The translations under genes and the position numbers were made by a program. Positions 7,715 through 21,198 of a stretch of DNA of 33,550 nt are shown piece by piece. Numbering within the stretch: position 1 is the first letter of the stretch; each line of letters opens with the position of its first letter. The stretch covers positions 76,032 through 109,581 of the forward strand of contig NZ_NZMB01000009.1 of the NCBI RefSeq assembly GCF_002694385.1, read 5' to 3'. Source of the DNA: Sneathiella sp. (GTDB lineage: Bacteria; Pseudomonadota; Alphaproteobacteria; Sneathiellales; Sneathiellaceae). Under the pieces are notes generated by a model that was not told the origin of the DNA, made no database searches, and was given only the letters and a program-made list of their open reading frames with translations.

Positions 7715-8017
7715 ACCACTCTTTCAACTGGAGATCAGGGATGGAGGATAGTCGGACCCTTCGCCGCATTCAATTGATTTGATCATGAAGTCCGGTGGCA
7801 CAGGTTAAATGCGCGCCAACCACCCCTTCTACAGCAGTCCCGAAACAGACGTTTCGACCCTCTGACAGCATTTATCCGAGAAATTTTTGATAAAATGCTT
7901 ATATCACATGATATATATGTATAATTGCCTTGTTTCTACTTGTGGCATGTCCCTATATTATGTAATCCCTTGCCCGAAGCGGTACGAAGCCTACTGCAAA
8001 TGTGAAACGGATATATC
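7715..8017. other. Divergent intergenic region between pqiA and cysD
   Basis: A 303-base gap between divergently transcribed genes, holding no coding sequence I can support. Its right half (about 7870-7990) is AT-rich compared with its surroundings. It carries a palindrome and a TATAAT box listed separately, which suit a cysD promoter. The left half, next to pqiA, shows no promoter hexamers I would defend. A ribosome site GGA lies 7 bases before the cysD ATG. Confidence 0.6.
7900..7925 (+). promoter_or_regulatory. Putative cysD promoter with overlapping 16-bp palindrome
   Basis: TATATCA (7900-7906), two bases, then TGATATA (7909-7915) form a perfect inverted repeat. Four bases later a consensus TATAAT (7920-7925) could be the -10 box of a promoter reading toward cysD, about 95 bases ahead of its ATG. 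The palindrome would cover the -35/spacer zone, a place typical of an operator. No good -35 hexamer is visible, which would fit an activator-dependent promoter. Which protein binds is unknown. Confidence 0.45.
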
Positions 8018-8926
8018 ATGAACCTGACGCGTTTAACCCATCTCAGACAGCTTGAGGCGGAGAGCATTCATATCTTCCGGGAAGTGGCGGCGGAATTTCA
8101 AAATCCCGTCATGCTCTATTCCATCGGCAAGGATTCCGCGGTGCTACTGCATCTGGCGCGCAAGGCTTTCTATCCCTCTCCTGTGCCCTTTCCGCTGCTT
8201 CATGTCGACACCACCTGGAAATTCCGCGACATGATTCATTTTCGCGATACCATCGTGAAGGAATATGGGCTGGAACTTCTGATCCATATCAATCAGGAAG
8301 GCGTGAAGCGTGGCATCGGCCCCTTCACCCATGGCTCGGCGCTGCATACGGACGTGATGAAGACGGAGGCGCTGAAACAGGCCCTCGACCATTATAAATT
8401 TGATGCGGCCTTCGGCGGCGCCCGTCGTGACGAGGAGGCCAGCCGCGCCAAGGAACGGGTTTTTTCCTTCCGCAATGAAAATCACCGTTGGGATCCGAAA
8501 AACCAGCGGCCGGAGCTGTGGAATCTTTATAACGGCCGCGTCCGAAAAGGAGAGAGCATCCGCGCCTTCCCCCTCTCCAACTGGACGGAGCTGGATATCT
8601 GGCAATATATCTATATGGAGGATATCCCCATCGTGCCGCTCTATTTTGCCGAAAAGCGCCCGGTGGTGGAGCGCGATGGCATGCTGATCATGGTCGATGA
8701 TGACCGGATGCCGCTTGAACCGGGGGAAACACCGGCGATGAAGTCCATCCGCTTCCGCACCCTTGGCTGTTATCCTCTAACCGGCGCGATTGAATCCACC
8801 GCCGCCACATTGCCGGAGATTATTCAGGAAATGCTCGTCGCCCGCACATCCGAACGGCAGGGCCGCCTCATCGACAAGGATCAGGCCGGCTCGATGGAGA
8901 AGAAAAAGCAGGAAGGATATTTCTGA
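8018..8926 (+). CDS. cysD: Sulfate adenylyltransferase subunit 2 (ATP sulfurylase, CysD)
   Basis: A 302-residue protein of the PAPS-reductase/CysD superfamily of adenine-nucleotide alpha hydrolases. The PP-loop SIGKDS is at residues 35-40. Further family landmarks are [21 protein letters not shown] and the C-terminal [17 protein letters not shown]. The length equals the usual 302 residues of CysD. With CysN it makes adenosine 5'-phosphosulfate from ATP and sulfate, driven by GTP hydrolysis in CysN. It is the first gene of a two-gene operon: its TGA overlaps the cysNC ATG by one base. The most likely promoter is in the AT-rich gap upstream. Cytoplasmic; assignment firm. Confidence 0.97.
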   Translation: MNLTRLTHLRQLEAESIHIFREVAAEFQNPVMLYSIGKDSAVLLHLARKAFYPSPVPFPLLHVDTTWKFRDMIHFRDTIVKEYGLELLIHINQEGVKRGIGPFTHGSALHTDVMKTEALKQALDHYKFDAAFGGARRDEEASRAKERVFSFRNENHRWDPKNQRPELWNLYNGRVRKGESIRAFPLSNWTELDIWQYIYMEDIPIVPLYFAEKRPVVERDGMLIMVDDDRMPLEPGETPAMKSIRFRTLGCYPLTGAIESTAATLPEIIQEMLVARTSERQGRLIDKDQAGSMEKKKQEGYF

Positions 8927-10824
8927 TGAATGATTTGTCCATGCAGACGGCGGCCGAAATCGACGCCTATCTCAAAACACAGGAACAGAAGAACCTTCTT
9001 CGCTTCATCACCTGCGGCAGCGTGGACGATGGCAAGAGCACCTTTATCGGCCGCCTGCTGTGGGATTCGAAACTGCTGTTCGAAGACCAGCTTGCCACTC
9101 TGACGGCGGAAAGCAAGCGCATCGGCACCCAGAATGGCGAGATAGACTACGCCCTTCTCCTGGATGGATTGCAGGCGGAGCGTGAACAGGGCATTACTAT
9201 TGACGTTGCCTATCGCTTCTTCGCCACCGACAAGCGCAAATTCATCGTCGCCGATACGCCGGGGCATGAGCAATATACCCGCAATATGGTGACCGGCGCC
9301 TCCACCGCCGATCTTGCCGTCATCCTGATTGACGCGCGAAAAGGTGTGCTCATCCAGACCATGCGGCACAGCTATCTGGTCTCGCTGCTTGGCATCAGGA
9401 AAGTGATCCTCGCCATTAATAAGATGGATCTGGTTGATTATGATCAGACTGTTTTCGACAAGATCCGGGCCGATTATCTTACATTCGCTGAAAAACTCGG
9501 TTTTGAGGAAATCACCACAATTCCCGTCTCCGCCCTCAATGGGGATAACATGATCGGCGCGAGTGAGGCCATGCCGTGGTATGGCGGCCCGGCGGTTCTG
9601 GAGCATCTGGAGACGATCGAAATTGGGCGCGACCGCCTGAACGGCCCGTTCCGCTTTCCCGTGCAATGGGTTAATCGGCCCAATCTCGACTTTCGTGGCT
9701 TTTCCGGCACCATCGCCAGCGGGCGCATCCGGGTCGGCGACGCAATCGTCGAGCCTACCTCGGGGCAGAGCAGCAAGATATCCCGCATTGTCACCATGGA
9801 TGGCGACCTCGAAGAAGCCATTGCCGGCCAGGCGGTAACCCTGACGCTTGCCGATGAAATTGATATCAGCCGCGGCGACATTCTTTGTGAGACGCAAGAC
9901 CGCCCCTCCTCCGCCGATCAGTTCGAGGCTAAGATCGTATGGATGAACAGCGAACCCATGCTGCCCGGCCGGACCTATCTCCTCAAGCTCGGCACGGGTA
10001 CCACGGCTGCGCGGATCAGCAACCTGAAATACAAGGTCAATGTCAACACGATGGAGCATACGGCCTCCAAAACGCTGGAACTGAATGAAATCGGCGTCTG
10101 CAACGTCACCGTGGACAAGGCGATCACCTTTGATCCTTATATCAAAATCAGTGAAACCGGCGCTTTTATCCTGATTGACCGCTTCAGCAATGCCACTGTT
10201 GCCGCCGGAATGATCGACTTCGCGCTGCGCCGGGCGGAGAATATCCACTGGCAGGCCGTTGACATCAACAAGTCAGCGCGGGCGATCCAGAAAGGGCAGA
10301 AGGCATCCGTCCTCTGGTTCACCGGACTGTCTGGATCAGGCAAATCGACCATCGCTAACCTGGTGGAAAAGAAACTGCATTCCCTTGGCAAACATACCTA
10401 TCTGCTGGATGGCGACAATGTCCGTCACGGGCTCAACAAGGATCTCGGCTTTACCGATGCGGATCGGGTGGAGAATATCCGTCGTGTCGGCGAAACGTCA
10501 AAACTGATGGTGGATGCGGGACTGATTACGCTTGTCTCCTTCATCTCCCCCTTCCGGAGCGAGCGGCAGATGGCCCGTAATCTGCTGGAGACGGACGAAT
10601 TTCTGGAGGTCTTCGTTGATACACCGCTTGAGGTTTGCGAAGCGCGGGATATCAAGGGTCTCTATAAAAAGGCGCGTGCCGGCGAGATCAAAAACTTCAC
10701 CGGCATATCATCGGATTACGAACGGCCGGAAAATGCGGAGATCATCATTGACGGCAGCCGGACAAGCCCGGAAGATGCCGCCGACCAGATCATCGCCGTC
10801 TTGGAACAGCGGGGATTTATCTAA
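8926..10824 (+). CDS. cysNC: Bifunctional sulfate adenylyltransferase GTPase subunit / APS kinase (CysNC)
   Basis: A 632-residue fusion. The N-terminal part (about 1-450) is an EF-Tu-like GTPase: GSVDDGKST at 31-39, DTPGH from Asp110, NKMD at 165-168, followed by the beta-barrel domains of CysN. The C-terminal part (about 455-632) is adenylylsulfate kinase. It has its own P-loop GLSGSGKS at 467-474, the [10 protein letters not shown] motif, FISPFRSER, and the FTGISSDYE segment near the end. CysN drives sulfate adenylylation by CysD, and the CysC domain phosphorylates APS to PAPS. Both domains keep their nucleotide-binding motifs, so both should be active. Such NodQ-like fusions are common in Alphaproteobacteria. 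The start overlaps the cysD stop, and a terminator follows 37 bases after the stop. PAPS reductase and sulfite reductase genes are not in the window. Confidence 0.97.
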   Translation: MNDLSMQTAAEIDAYLKTQEQKNLLRFITCGSVDDGKSTFIGRLLWDSKLLFEDQLATLTAESKRIGTQNGEIDYALLLDGLQAEREQGITIDVAYRFFATDKRKFIVADTPGHEQYTRNMVTGASTADLAVILIDARKGVLIQTMRHSYLVSLLGIRKVILAINKMDLVDYDQTVFDKIRADYLTFAEKLGFEEITTIPVSALNGDNMIGASEAMPWYGGPAVLEHLETIEIGRDRLNGPFRFPVQWVNRPNLDFRGFSGTIASGRIRVGDAIVEPTSGQSSKISRIVTMDGDLEEAIAGQAVTLTLADEIDISRGDILCETQDRPSSADQFEAKIVWMNSEPMLPGRTYLLKLGTGTTAARISNLKYKVNVNTMEHTASKTLELNEIGVCNVTVDKAITFDPYIKISETGAFILIDRFSNATVAAGMIDFALRRAENIHWQAVDINKSARAIQKGQKASVLWFTGLSGSGKSTIANLVEKKLHSLGKHTYLLDGDNVRHGLNKDLGFTDADRVENIRRVGETSKLMVDAGLITLVSFISPFRSERQMARNLLETDEFLEVFVDTPLEVCEARDIKGLYKKARAGEIKNFTGISSDYERPENAEIIIDGSRTSPEDAADQIIAVLEQRGFI

Positions 10825-10861
10825 CGCTCTTGCCCGAATGCGGGAAGATCAGAAATAGAAC

Positions 10862-10887
10862 AGGGCGGTTATGCCGCCCTTTCTTTT
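10862..10887 (+). terminator. Intrinsic terminator after cysNC
   Basis: AGGGCGG (10862-10868) and CCGCCCT (10874-10880) make a 7-bp GC-rich stem with a 5-base loop, followed by TTCTTTTATTT. It lies between the convergent cysNC and rfbA genes. The other strand downstream of the stem is only moderately U-rich, so it may serve rfbA weakly as well. Confidence 0.85.
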
Positions 10888-11755
10888 ATTTCAGAAGTGT
10901 CAGCAGATAATCTCCATATCCGCTCTTGCGAAGCGGTTCAGCGAGGGCGACCAGCTCCTCCGCCGTGATGAATTTCTTCTGGTAAGCGATCTCTTCGGGG
11001 CAGGCAATTTTAAGGCCCTGCCGTTTCTCAATCGTCTGCACGAACTGCGAGGCTTCCAGCAGATTATCGTGGGTTCCGGTATCGAGCCAGGCACTGCCGC
11101 GCCCGAGAAATTCCATATTTAATTGCCCCTGATCAAGATAGAGGCGGTTGAGATCGGTAATTTCCAGCTCCCCGCGGGCACTCGGTTTCAGATGCTTCGC
11201 AAAGTCGATCACCTGATTGTCGTAAAAATATAGACCGGTAATGGCGAAGTTGGATTTGGGATTCTTCGGTTTTTCTTCGACCCCGATCACTTTGCCTGTC
11301 TCATCAAATTCCGCAACGCCATAGGCAGTCGGATCTGAGACATGATAGCCGAAGATCGTCGCGCCTGTCTCCCGCGCTCTCGCGCTTTTGAGAAGGTCGC
11401 TGAAACGGCTGGCATAAAAAATATTATCGCCCAGAATCAGAGCAGAATGATCATCACCGATATGTTCCGCCCCAATAATAAAGGCCTGCGCCAGACCATC
11501 GGGCGATGGTTGAGCTGCGTATGAAATATTTAGCCCCCACTGCGAACCGTCTTTCAGGACGCGCTTGAAAACTGCCTGCTCCTCCGGCGTCGTAATGATC
11601 AGGATATCGCGGATATCCGCCAGCATCAGGGTCGCCAGCGGGTAATAGATCATGGGCTTGTCATAAACAGGCATCAGCTGTTTGCTGACACCGATTGTCA
11701 GCGGGTGCAACCGGCTGCCTGTACCACCTGCGAGAATAATACCTTTATGCGCCAT
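10886..11755 (-). CDS. rfbA: Glucose-1-phosphate thymidylyltransferase
   Basis: A 289-residue nucleotidyltransferase that joins dTTP and glucose-1-phosphate to give dTDP-glucose, the first step to dTDP-rhamnose and related sugars. The N-terminal [17 protein letters not shown] holds the G-rich nucleotide loop and the Arg of the active site. [29 protein letters not shown], and the EEKPKNPKS and [11 protein letters not shown] blocks are RmlA/RfbA hallmarks. I start it at the ATG at 11755, which gives the normal family N-terminus; an ATG seven codons upstream lacks a ribosome site. The usual partners rmlB, rmlC and rmlD are absent on both sides, so it is isolated between a sulfate-activation operon and a divergent oxoprolinase gene. 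Confidence 0.95.
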   Translation of the reverse strand: MAHKGIILAGGTGSRLHPLTIGVSKQLMPVYDKPMIYYPLATLMLADIRDILIITTPEEQAVFKRVLKDGSQWGLNISYAAQPSPDGLAQAFIIGAEHIGDDHSALILGDNIFYASRFSDLLKSARARETGATIFGYHVSDPTAYGVAEFDETGKVIGVEEKPKNPKSNFAITGLYFYDNQVIDFAKHLKPSARGELEITDLNRLYLDQGQLNMEFLGRGSAWLDTGTHDNLLEASQFVQTIEKRQGLKIACPEEIAYQKKFITAEELVALAEPLRKSGYGDYLLTLLK

Positions 11756-11922
11756 AATCCTGTCTCTACCATTCATGTCAAAGCGTTGCGTTATAGCATA
11801 TCATGGACGGAACAGGGTTTAAAAACTCTTAAACGGCCTCCCGTTCCTTGGCGCTTTACCTCTGCCCGAACCAGATGTTAAGGATTGGAAGGCAAGCAGC
11901 GGCGGGTATGATTGGAACGGGT

Positions 11923-14900
11923 ATGACGGATCAGGCGAACGGGATGACGGCAGATAAGTGGCAGTTCTGGATCGACCGGGGCGGCACCTTCACCGATCTT
12001 GTTGCCCGGCGGCCGGATGGCGGGCTTGTCACCCATAAACTGCTGAGTGAAAATCCGGAACAATATGAGGATGCCGCCCTTCAGGGCATTCGCGATCTGC
12101 TGGGCGTGACCAAAGGCGACCCCCTCCCCGCAGAGAAAATCGATGCGGTGAAAATGGGCACTACCGTCGCGACAAACGCCCTGCTGGAACGCAAAGGCGA
12201 GCCGCTGCTCCTGGTGACCACAAAGGGCTTTCGGGACGCCCTCCGTATCGGGTATCAGACGCGCCCGAAACTCTTCGCGCTGAATATTGAACTGCCGGAA
12301 ATGCTGTACAGCCGCGTGATCGAGGTGGAAGAGAGGATCGGCGCCCGCGGGGATCTGATCCGGGCCCTTGATGAAGAGGATACCCGCGCCAAGCTTAAGG
12401 CCGCCTTTGATGATGGTCTTCGCGCCTGCGCCATTGCCTTCCTGCATGGTTACCGCTTCACCGATCATGAGAAACGCACGGCAGAGATTGCCCGTGAGAT
12501 CGGCTTTACGCAAGTCTCCACCAGCCACGAGACAAGCCCGCTGATGAAGCTGGTCAGCCGCGGGGATACTACCGTCGTGGATGCCTATCTCTCCCCCATT
12601 CTCCGCCGTTATGTCGATCGGGTGGCGTCAGAACTTGGCGATACGCGGCTGATGTTCATGCAATCGAACGGCGGCCTGACCGATGCCCATTTCTTTCAGG
12701 GCAAGGATGCCATTCTCTCCGGTCCGGCGGGCGGCGTTGTCGGGATGGTGGAAACCAGCGGTCTCGCGGGGTTTGAGAAGGTGATCGGCTTCGATATGGG
12801 CGGCACCTCCACCGATGTGTCGCACTATGCCGGGGGTTATGAGCGCACATTTGAGACGGAAGTCGCCGGGGTGCGCATGCGCGCGCCCATGATGCTGATC
12901 CATACGGTGGCGGCGGGCGGCGGCTCCATCCTGCATTTCGATGGGGCGCGTTATCGCGTCGGGCCGGACAGCGCCGGGGCGGATCCAGGCCCCGCCTGCT
13001 ACCGCAAAGGCGGACCGCTGACCGTCACCGACTGTAACGTCATGCTCGGCAAGCTCTCCCCCGATTATTTCCCACCCGTCTTCGGCCCTGATGCAGATGA
13101 ACCGCTGGATGTGGAGATTGTCCGCGAAAAATTCCGCGCCCTTGCGGATAAAATCAATGCCGCCACCGGCGACAATCGCAGCCCCGAGGAAGTGGCGCGC
13201 GGCTTTCTGTTCATCGCCGTGGAGAATATGGCCAATGCCATCAAGAAGATTTCCACCCAGCGGGGCTATGATGTCTCTGAATATGTGCTGACCTCCTTCG
13301 GCGGCGCGGGCGGACAGCATGCCTGCCTGGTCGCCGACAGCCTCGGCATGAAAAAAATCCTGCTGCATCCCTTTGCCGGGGTTCTCTCCGCCTTTGGTAT
13401 GGGGCTGGCCGATCTGCGGGTCATGAAGGAGCAGGCACTGGAAATAGCCTATGAAAACAAATCACTGGAAACTATTTCAAAGGCACTGGATGACTTAGCG
13501 CATAACGGGGAGGAAGAAATGCGGGCGCAGGGAATGCCCGCAAGCCGCATGTCAACAATCCGCCGCCTGCATGTCAAATATCAGGGATCCGACACCGCCA
13601 TGATCGTAGAGGATGGCGCACCGGAGGAGGTCATCCCGGCTTTTGAAGCCACCCACCGCCAGCGGTTTGGTTTCACCACACCGGAAAAGCCGATGATTGT
13701 CGAAGCTGTCGCTGTGGAAGTCATTGGCGCCGCCGAAAAGAACAACGAGGTCACTCCCCGGCCGCAAGATGACAATCTGAAATCGCTTTCCAGCAAATCC
13801 GTTTACATGGAAGGAAAATGGCAGGACTGTCCCTTTTATAACCGGGATAATATGCCACTGGATACTAGGGTTGGCGGCCCTGCCGTGATTGTCGAGGCAA
13901 CCGGCACAACGGTTATAGAACCCGGCTGGCAGGCCGAGAAAACGCTGCGCGGTGACCTGCTGCTGAGCCGTGTCGTCCCCCTCAAACGCGATATGGCTAT
14001 CGGCACGGAAGTCGATCCTGTCATGCTGGAGATATTCAACAATCTCTTTATGAATGTGGCGGAGCAAATGGGCACCGTCCTTGAAAAGACTGCCTATTCC
14101 GTCAATATCAAGGAACGGCTTGATTTTTCCTGCGCGGTGTTCGATCTGAACGGTGATCTTATCGCCAATGCCCCGCATATGCCGGTGCATCTCGGCTCGA
14201 TGTCGGAGAGTATCAAGGCCGTCATTGCCAAACATGGCAGCACCATGAAGGCAGGCGATGTCTTTGCCTTGAACGCCCCCTATAACGGCGGCACTCACCT
14301 GCCCGATGTCACGGTGATCACGCCGGTTTTTGACACCGCCGGCAACGACGTTCTCTTTTATGTGGCAAGCCGTGGGCATCATGCCGACATCGGCGGCACG
14401 ACACCCGGTTCCATGCCGCCGGATAGTCGCACGGTGGCGGAGGAAGGCGTCATTCTGGATAATGTGCTGCTGGTCGATGGCGGCCAGCTGTGCGAGGCGG
14501 AAATCGTCAATATCCTGAAATCCGGACCCTATCCGTCCCGCAATACGGATCAGAATATGGCCGATCTGAAGGCGCAGATCGCCTCCTGTGAAAAAGGCAT
14601 ACAGGAGTTGCGCCGCATGGTCGATCATTTCGGTCTGGAGGTGGTGCATGCCTATATGGGCCATGTTCAGGACAATGCCGAAGAATCCGTCCGCCGGGTT
14701 CTGGATGTCCTGAAAAGTGGATCCTTCACCTATGCCATGGATGACGGATATAAGATTTCCGTCAACATCACCATTGATAAGAACGCCCGCAGCGCCTGTA
14801 TCGACTTCACAGGCAGCAGCGGCCAGCATCCGACCAATTATAACGCCCCGCGCGCTGTCACGACCGCGGCAGTGCTTTATGTATTTCGCTGCCTTGTCGA

Positions 14901-15537
14901 TGGGGATATTCCCCTCAACGCCGGGTGTCTCAAACCGCTTGAAATCATTGTGCCGGAAAAGTCCCTGCTGTCCCCGGAATATCCGGCGGCCGTGGTGGCG
15001 GGCAATGTGGAGACATCTCAATGCATTACGGATTGCCTGTTTGGCGCACTGGAAGTGATGGCCGCCGCGCAAGGCACCATGAACAACTTCACCTTCGGGA
15101 ATGACCGCTATCAATATTATGAAACCATCTGCGGCGGCTCCGGCGCCGGACCTGACTTTGACGGCACCGATGCGGTCCATACCCATATGACCAATTCCCG
15201 CCTCACAGACCCGGAGGTGCTGGAATGGCGCTTTCCTGTGCTGCTGGAGAGTTTTGAAATTCGTCATCGATCAGGCGGTAAGGGCCATCATCGGGGCGGC
15301 GCGGGCACGCTGCGCAAGATCCGTTTTCTGGAACCGATGACCGCATCGCTACTCTCCAGTCATCGCCGGATCCCACCCTTCGGGCTGCAAGGTGGTGATG
15401 ACGGGGAAGTCGGCAAGCAGTGGGTCGAACGGCATGATGGCCAGAGGGAGGAACTGGAAGCCCGTTCCTCCACCGAAATGGCGGCAGGCGATCTCTATGT
15501 CATCCAGACACCAACGGGCGGCGGGTACGGGAAATAG
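11923..15537 (+). CDS. 5-oxoprolinase / hydantoinase A-B fusion (ATP-hydrolysing)
   Basis: A 1204-residue protein joining two domains. The N-terminal half is HyuA-like: DRGGTFTDLVA near the start, the ATP-binding VIGFDMGGTSTDVSHY block, and TSFGGAGGQHACLVADSLGM. The C-terminal half is HyuB-like: VDPVMLEIFNNLFMNVAEQMG, then NAPHMPVHLGSM, and ending in GTPTGGGYGK-like residues. Fused forms of about 1200-1290 residues are typical of 5-oxoprolinase, which opens 5-oxo-L-proline to glutamate using ATP. Hydantoinase activity remains possible because motifs do not fix the substrate. The start is uncertain: the ATG at 11923 has GGAA five bases upstream, while 11944 or 11908 are also in frame. It stands alone, divergent from rfbA with 167 bp between starts and convergent with metH. 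A link to glutathione turnover is my inference. Confidence 0.9.
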   Translation: MTDQANGMTADKWQFWIDRGGTFTDLVARRPDGGLVTHKLLSENPEQYEDAALQGIRDLLGVTKGDPLPAEKIDAVKMGTTVATNALLERKGEPLLLVTTKGFRDALRIGYQTRPKLFALNIELPEMLYSRVIEVEERIGARGDLIRALDEEDTRAKLKAAFDDGLRACAIAFLHGYRFTDHEKRTAEIAREIGFTQVSTSHETSPLMKLVSRGDTTVVDAYLSPILRRYVDRVASELGDTRLMFMQSNGGLTDAHFFQGKDAILSGPAGGVVGMVETSGLAGFEKVIGFDMGGTSTDVSHYAGGYERTFETEVAGVRMRAPMMLIHTVAAGGGSILHFDGARYRVGPDSAGADPGPACYRKGGPLTVTDCNVMLGKLSPDYFPPVFGPDADEPLDVEIVREKFRALADKINAATGDNRSPEEVARGFLFIAVENMANAIKKISTQRGYDVSEYVLTSFGGAGGQHACLVADSLGMKKILLHPFAGVLSAFGMGLADLRVMKEQALEIAYENKSLETISKALDDLAHNGEEEMRAQGMPASRMSTIRRLHVKYQGSDTAMIVEDGAPEEVIPAFEATHRQRFGFTTPEKPMIVEAVAVEVIGAAEKNNEVTPRPQDDNLKSLSSKSVYMEGKWQDCPFYNRDNMPLDTRVGGPAVIVEATGTTVIEPGWQAEKTLRGDLLLSRVVPLKRDMAIGTEVDPVMLEIFNNLFMNVAEQMGTVLEKTAYSVNIKERLDFSCAVFDLNGDLIANAPHMPVHLGSMSESIKAVIAKHGSTMKAGDVFALNAPYNGGTHLPDVTVITPVFDTAGNDVLFYVASRGHHADIGGTTPGSMPPDSRTVAEEGVILDNVLLVDGGQLCEAEIVNILKSGPYPSRNTDQNMADLKAQIASCEKGIQELRRMVDHFGLEVVHAYMGHVQDNAEESVRRVLDVLKSGSFTYAMDDGYKISVNITIDKNARSACIDFTGSSGQHPTNYNAPRAVTTAAVLYVFRCLVDGDIPLNAGCLKPLEIIVPEKSLLSPEYPAAVVAGNVETSQCITDCLFGALEVMAAAQGTMNNFTFGNDRYQYYETICGGSGAGPDFDGTDAVHTHMTNSRLTDPEVLEWRFPVLLESFEIRHRSGGKGHHRGGAGTLRKIRFLEPMTASLLSSHRRIPPFGLQGGDDGEVGKQWVERHDGQREELEARSSTEMAAGDLYVIQTPTGGGYGK

Positions 15538-15550
15538 GTTTATTTCCCGT

Positions 15551-15578
15551 AAGTTAGCTTCAAAATCTGAAGTTCAGG

Positions 15579-15585
<7 letters not shown>
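15551..15585. terminator. Branched hairpin between convergent oxoprolinase and metH genes
   Basis: AAGTTAGC (15551-15558) pairs with GCTAACTT (15578-15585). Inside the loop, CTTCA and TGAAG can form a second short stem that competes for one base. There is no long T-run on either side, so it is not a textbook intrinsic terminator. Its place between two convergent stops, overlapping the last codons of metH, still suggests a role in ending transcription or protecting 3' ends. Confidence 0.4.
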
Positions 15586-19283
<3,698 letters not shown>

Positions 19284-19300
19284 TGGTGTCCCCGCCTGCA

Positions 19301-19314
19301 AATATAAATATATT
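19301..19314. promoter_or_regulatory. AT-rich palindrome between metF and metH
   Basis: AATATA, two A bases, TATATT: a perfect 14-bp palindrome in the 38-base gap between metF and the metH GTG. It contains ATATAA, also present in the inverted repeat upstream of the ArsR-methyltransferase gene. It could be an internal operator or promoter element for metH, but chance AT-richness is a fair alternative. Confidence 0.3.
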
Positions 19315-19321
19315 AGTCTGT

Positions 19322-20242
19322 TCAGATGCTTTTTTTATGTCGTATTCCAAGTGTATGACACACGGAATAGACAAGGTCAGCCCGGTTGAGCGTATAAAAA
19401 TGGAACTGCCCCACTCCGGCCCGCTGTAACCGCAGGCATTGCTCCGTTGCCACCATCGCAGCGACCATATTGCGTGTTGCCGGATCCTCATCCAGATCCT
19501 CGAACAGATGGGCGAGCCAGGCCGGAACCTGCGCCCCGCACTGTTTGCTGAACTGGCGGACCTTGGCGAAGTTCGTAACCGGCAGAATGCCCGGAACAAT
19601 CGGAATGGTGATATCATGGGCAAGCGCCCGATCAACAAAGCGCAGATAGGTTTCCGGATCGAAAAAGAACTGTGTGATCGCCCGCGTCGCCCCGGCGTCC
19701 ATTTTACGTTTCAGATACTCGATATCGGCCAGGCTGGATTTCGCCTCGGGGTGAATTTCGGGATAGCAGCCGACAGAAATTTCGAAATCATGTCGCTTTT
19801 TCAGAAATTCGATGAGTTCCACCGATCCGGTGAAGCCGTCTGGGTGCGGCGTAAAATGGCCCTGTCCTTCCGGCGGATCGCCGCGCAGTGCCACAATATG
19901 TCGAATGCCACTTTCCCAGTAAAGATCGGCAATCTCCCCGATTTCGCCCTTGCTGGCCCCGACACAAGTCAGATGCGCCGCAGGCTCCAGCTCTGTTTCA
20001 TTCCGGATGCGGCTAACCAGGGCATGGGTGCGCTCCCGCGTTGAGCCACCTGCCCCATAGGTGACCGAAACAAAGCGCGGGCCCAGCGGTGTCAGGCGCG
20101 TCAATGCCTCCCAATGCTTTTCGGCAAGCTTGTCCGTCGTTGGCGGGAAAAACTCAAAGGAAACCTCCACCTTGCTGCGCCCGCCCGCAGCGGACAGCAG
20201 GCCTGCTGTGGCGGCGCTCTCGGAAATTCCAGACATAATCAT
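19322..20242 (-). CDS. metF: Methylenetetrahydrofolate reductase
   Basis: A 306-residue flavoprotein with a TIM-barrel MTHFR fold. It shows SFEFFPPTT near the start with the active-site Glu, [48 protein letters not shown] and ITQFFFD, in the usual family order. It reduces 5,10-methylene-THF to 5-methyl-THF, which MetH, encoded just downstream, then uses. The start ATG at 20242 overlaps the stop of the regulator gene (ATGA) and has AAGGAG about ten bases upstream; a longer reading frame to 20293 lies inside the regulator gene and is not used. Operon membership with the regulator and metH is strong from the overlap and spacing. Confidence 0.96.
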   Translation of the reverse strand: MIMSGISESAATAGLLSAAGGRSKVEVSFEFFPPTTDKLAEKHWEALTRLTPLGPRFVSVTYGAGGSTRERTHALVSRIRNETELEPAAHLTCVGASKGEIGEIADLYWESGIRHIVALRGDPPEGQGHFTPHPDGFTGSVELIEFLKKRHDFEISVGCYPEIHPEAKSSLADIEYLKRKMDAGATRAITQFFFDPETYLRFVDRALAHDITIPIVPGILPVTNFAKVRQFSKQCGAQVPAWLAHLFEDLDEDPATRNMVAAMVATEQCLRLQRAGVGQFHFYTLNRADLVYSVCHTLGIRHKKSI

Positions 20243-21198
20243 GACGCGATGGCTCCTTTTGACTGACGGCGCACGGCGGGCGCGGCCGTCCAAATATTGA
20301 CATTGAGCGGGCTACCTTCCAGTACCCGAAAATCTTTTGACTGCAATCCGGCCTCTTCACAAATACGCCAGACGGCATTTTCCGAAAACCCCTTATGGAG
20401 ATGGGCATGATCCGTGCACAGGCTGTCCAGTTCATGGGGCGCAAAATCAACAACGGCAAGAAGGCCGCCGGGGCGCAGCAGACGGGCAGCCTCGCGGATA
20501 GCAGCCGCCGGATCCTCCGCATAATGCAGCACCTGATGGATAACGATGGCGTCTTGTGACTGGCTGGCAAAAGGCAGATTATACATATCGGCAAGGCGGA
20601 CCTGGCAGTTACGCAAGCCCGCGTCATCAATGGCCGTGCGGGCAAAGGACAGCATCTCCCGGCTGGTGTCCACGCCAATGGCATGGGCGACTGTCGGACC
20701 GAACAATTCCAGCATCCGCCCCGTTCCCGTGCCGATATCAAGAAAATCGGTAATCTCGGTGCTGCCCATCAGTTCCAGCAATGCTGCCTCCACCGCCTCC
20801 TCCGGCACATGCAGCGAGCGAATTTGCCGCCAGTGAGCCGCATTTTCCCGGAAATATTCTTCTGCCGCGATGGTCCGGGCCTTTTTGACCGCTTCCAGCC
20901 GCTCCAGATCGCGCGAGACAGTCGCATCCGTCTCCGGCACCAGATCAACAAGGGTACGCGCCAGCAGCGCTGCCTCGCTCTTGGCGGACAAACGGTAATA
21001 AACCCAACTTCCTTCCTGATAGCGATCCAGCAATCCCGCCTCGCACAGCAGTTTCAGATGACGGGAAACACGGGGTTGACTCTGCCCCAGTATCTGGGTC
21101 AGTTCACTGACTGTCAGCTCGGAATGGCCACAGAGAACCAACAGCCGAAGCCGTGTTTCCTCCCCCGCCGCACGCAGGCCTTGCAGCAAATTTTCCAC
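20239..21198 (-). CDS. ArsR-family regulator fused to SAM-dependent methyltransferase domain
   Basis: A 319-residue protein. Residues 1-90 form an ArsR-type winged helix: ETRLRLLVLC, SELTQILGQSQPRVSRHLKLL as the recognition helix at 32-51, then LLDRYQEGSWVYYRL as the wing. The alpha-3 metal site ELCVC is missing, so it is not a metal sensor of the SmtB/ArsR kind. Residues about 150-270 form a class I methyltransferase domain: FLDIGTGTGRMLE (motif I, 152-164), then IGVDTSREMLSFAR, QDAIVIHQVLHYAEDP and LLRPGGLLAVVDF. Placed ahead of metF and metH with a 4-base overlap, it probably regulates methionine synthesis in response to SAM or SAH, like the ArsR-family regulator SahR. Whether the methyltransferase domain is catalytic or only a ligand sensor cannot be told from sequence. 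Confidence 0.9.
   Translation of the reverse strand: MENLLQGLRAAGEETRLRLLVLCGHSELTVSELTQILGQSQPRVSRHLKLLCEAGLLDRYQEGSWVYYRLSAKSEAALLARTLVDLVPETDATVSRDLERLEAVKKARTIAAEEYFRENAAHWRQIRSLHVPEEAVEAALLELMGSTEITDFLDIGTGTGRMLELFGPTVAHAIGVDTSREMLSFARTAIDDAGLRNCQVRLADMYNLPFASQSQDAIVIHQVLHYAEDPAAAIREAARLLRPGGLLAVVDFAPHELDSLCTDHAHLHKGFSENAVWRICEEAGLQSKDFRVLEGSPLNVNIWTAAPAVRRQSKGAIAS

Noticed and set aside
8881-10248. 455-codon open frame antisense to cysNC
   Set aside because: It mirrors the codon bias of cysN, has no ribosome site or known motif, and would overlap a well-defined essential-type enzyme gene.
13552-15267. 571-codon open frame antisense to the oxoprolinase C-terminal half
   Set aside because: The plus-strand gene shows clear HyuB motifs throughout. 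The antisense frame has no recognisable domain and is explained by GC-biased third positions.
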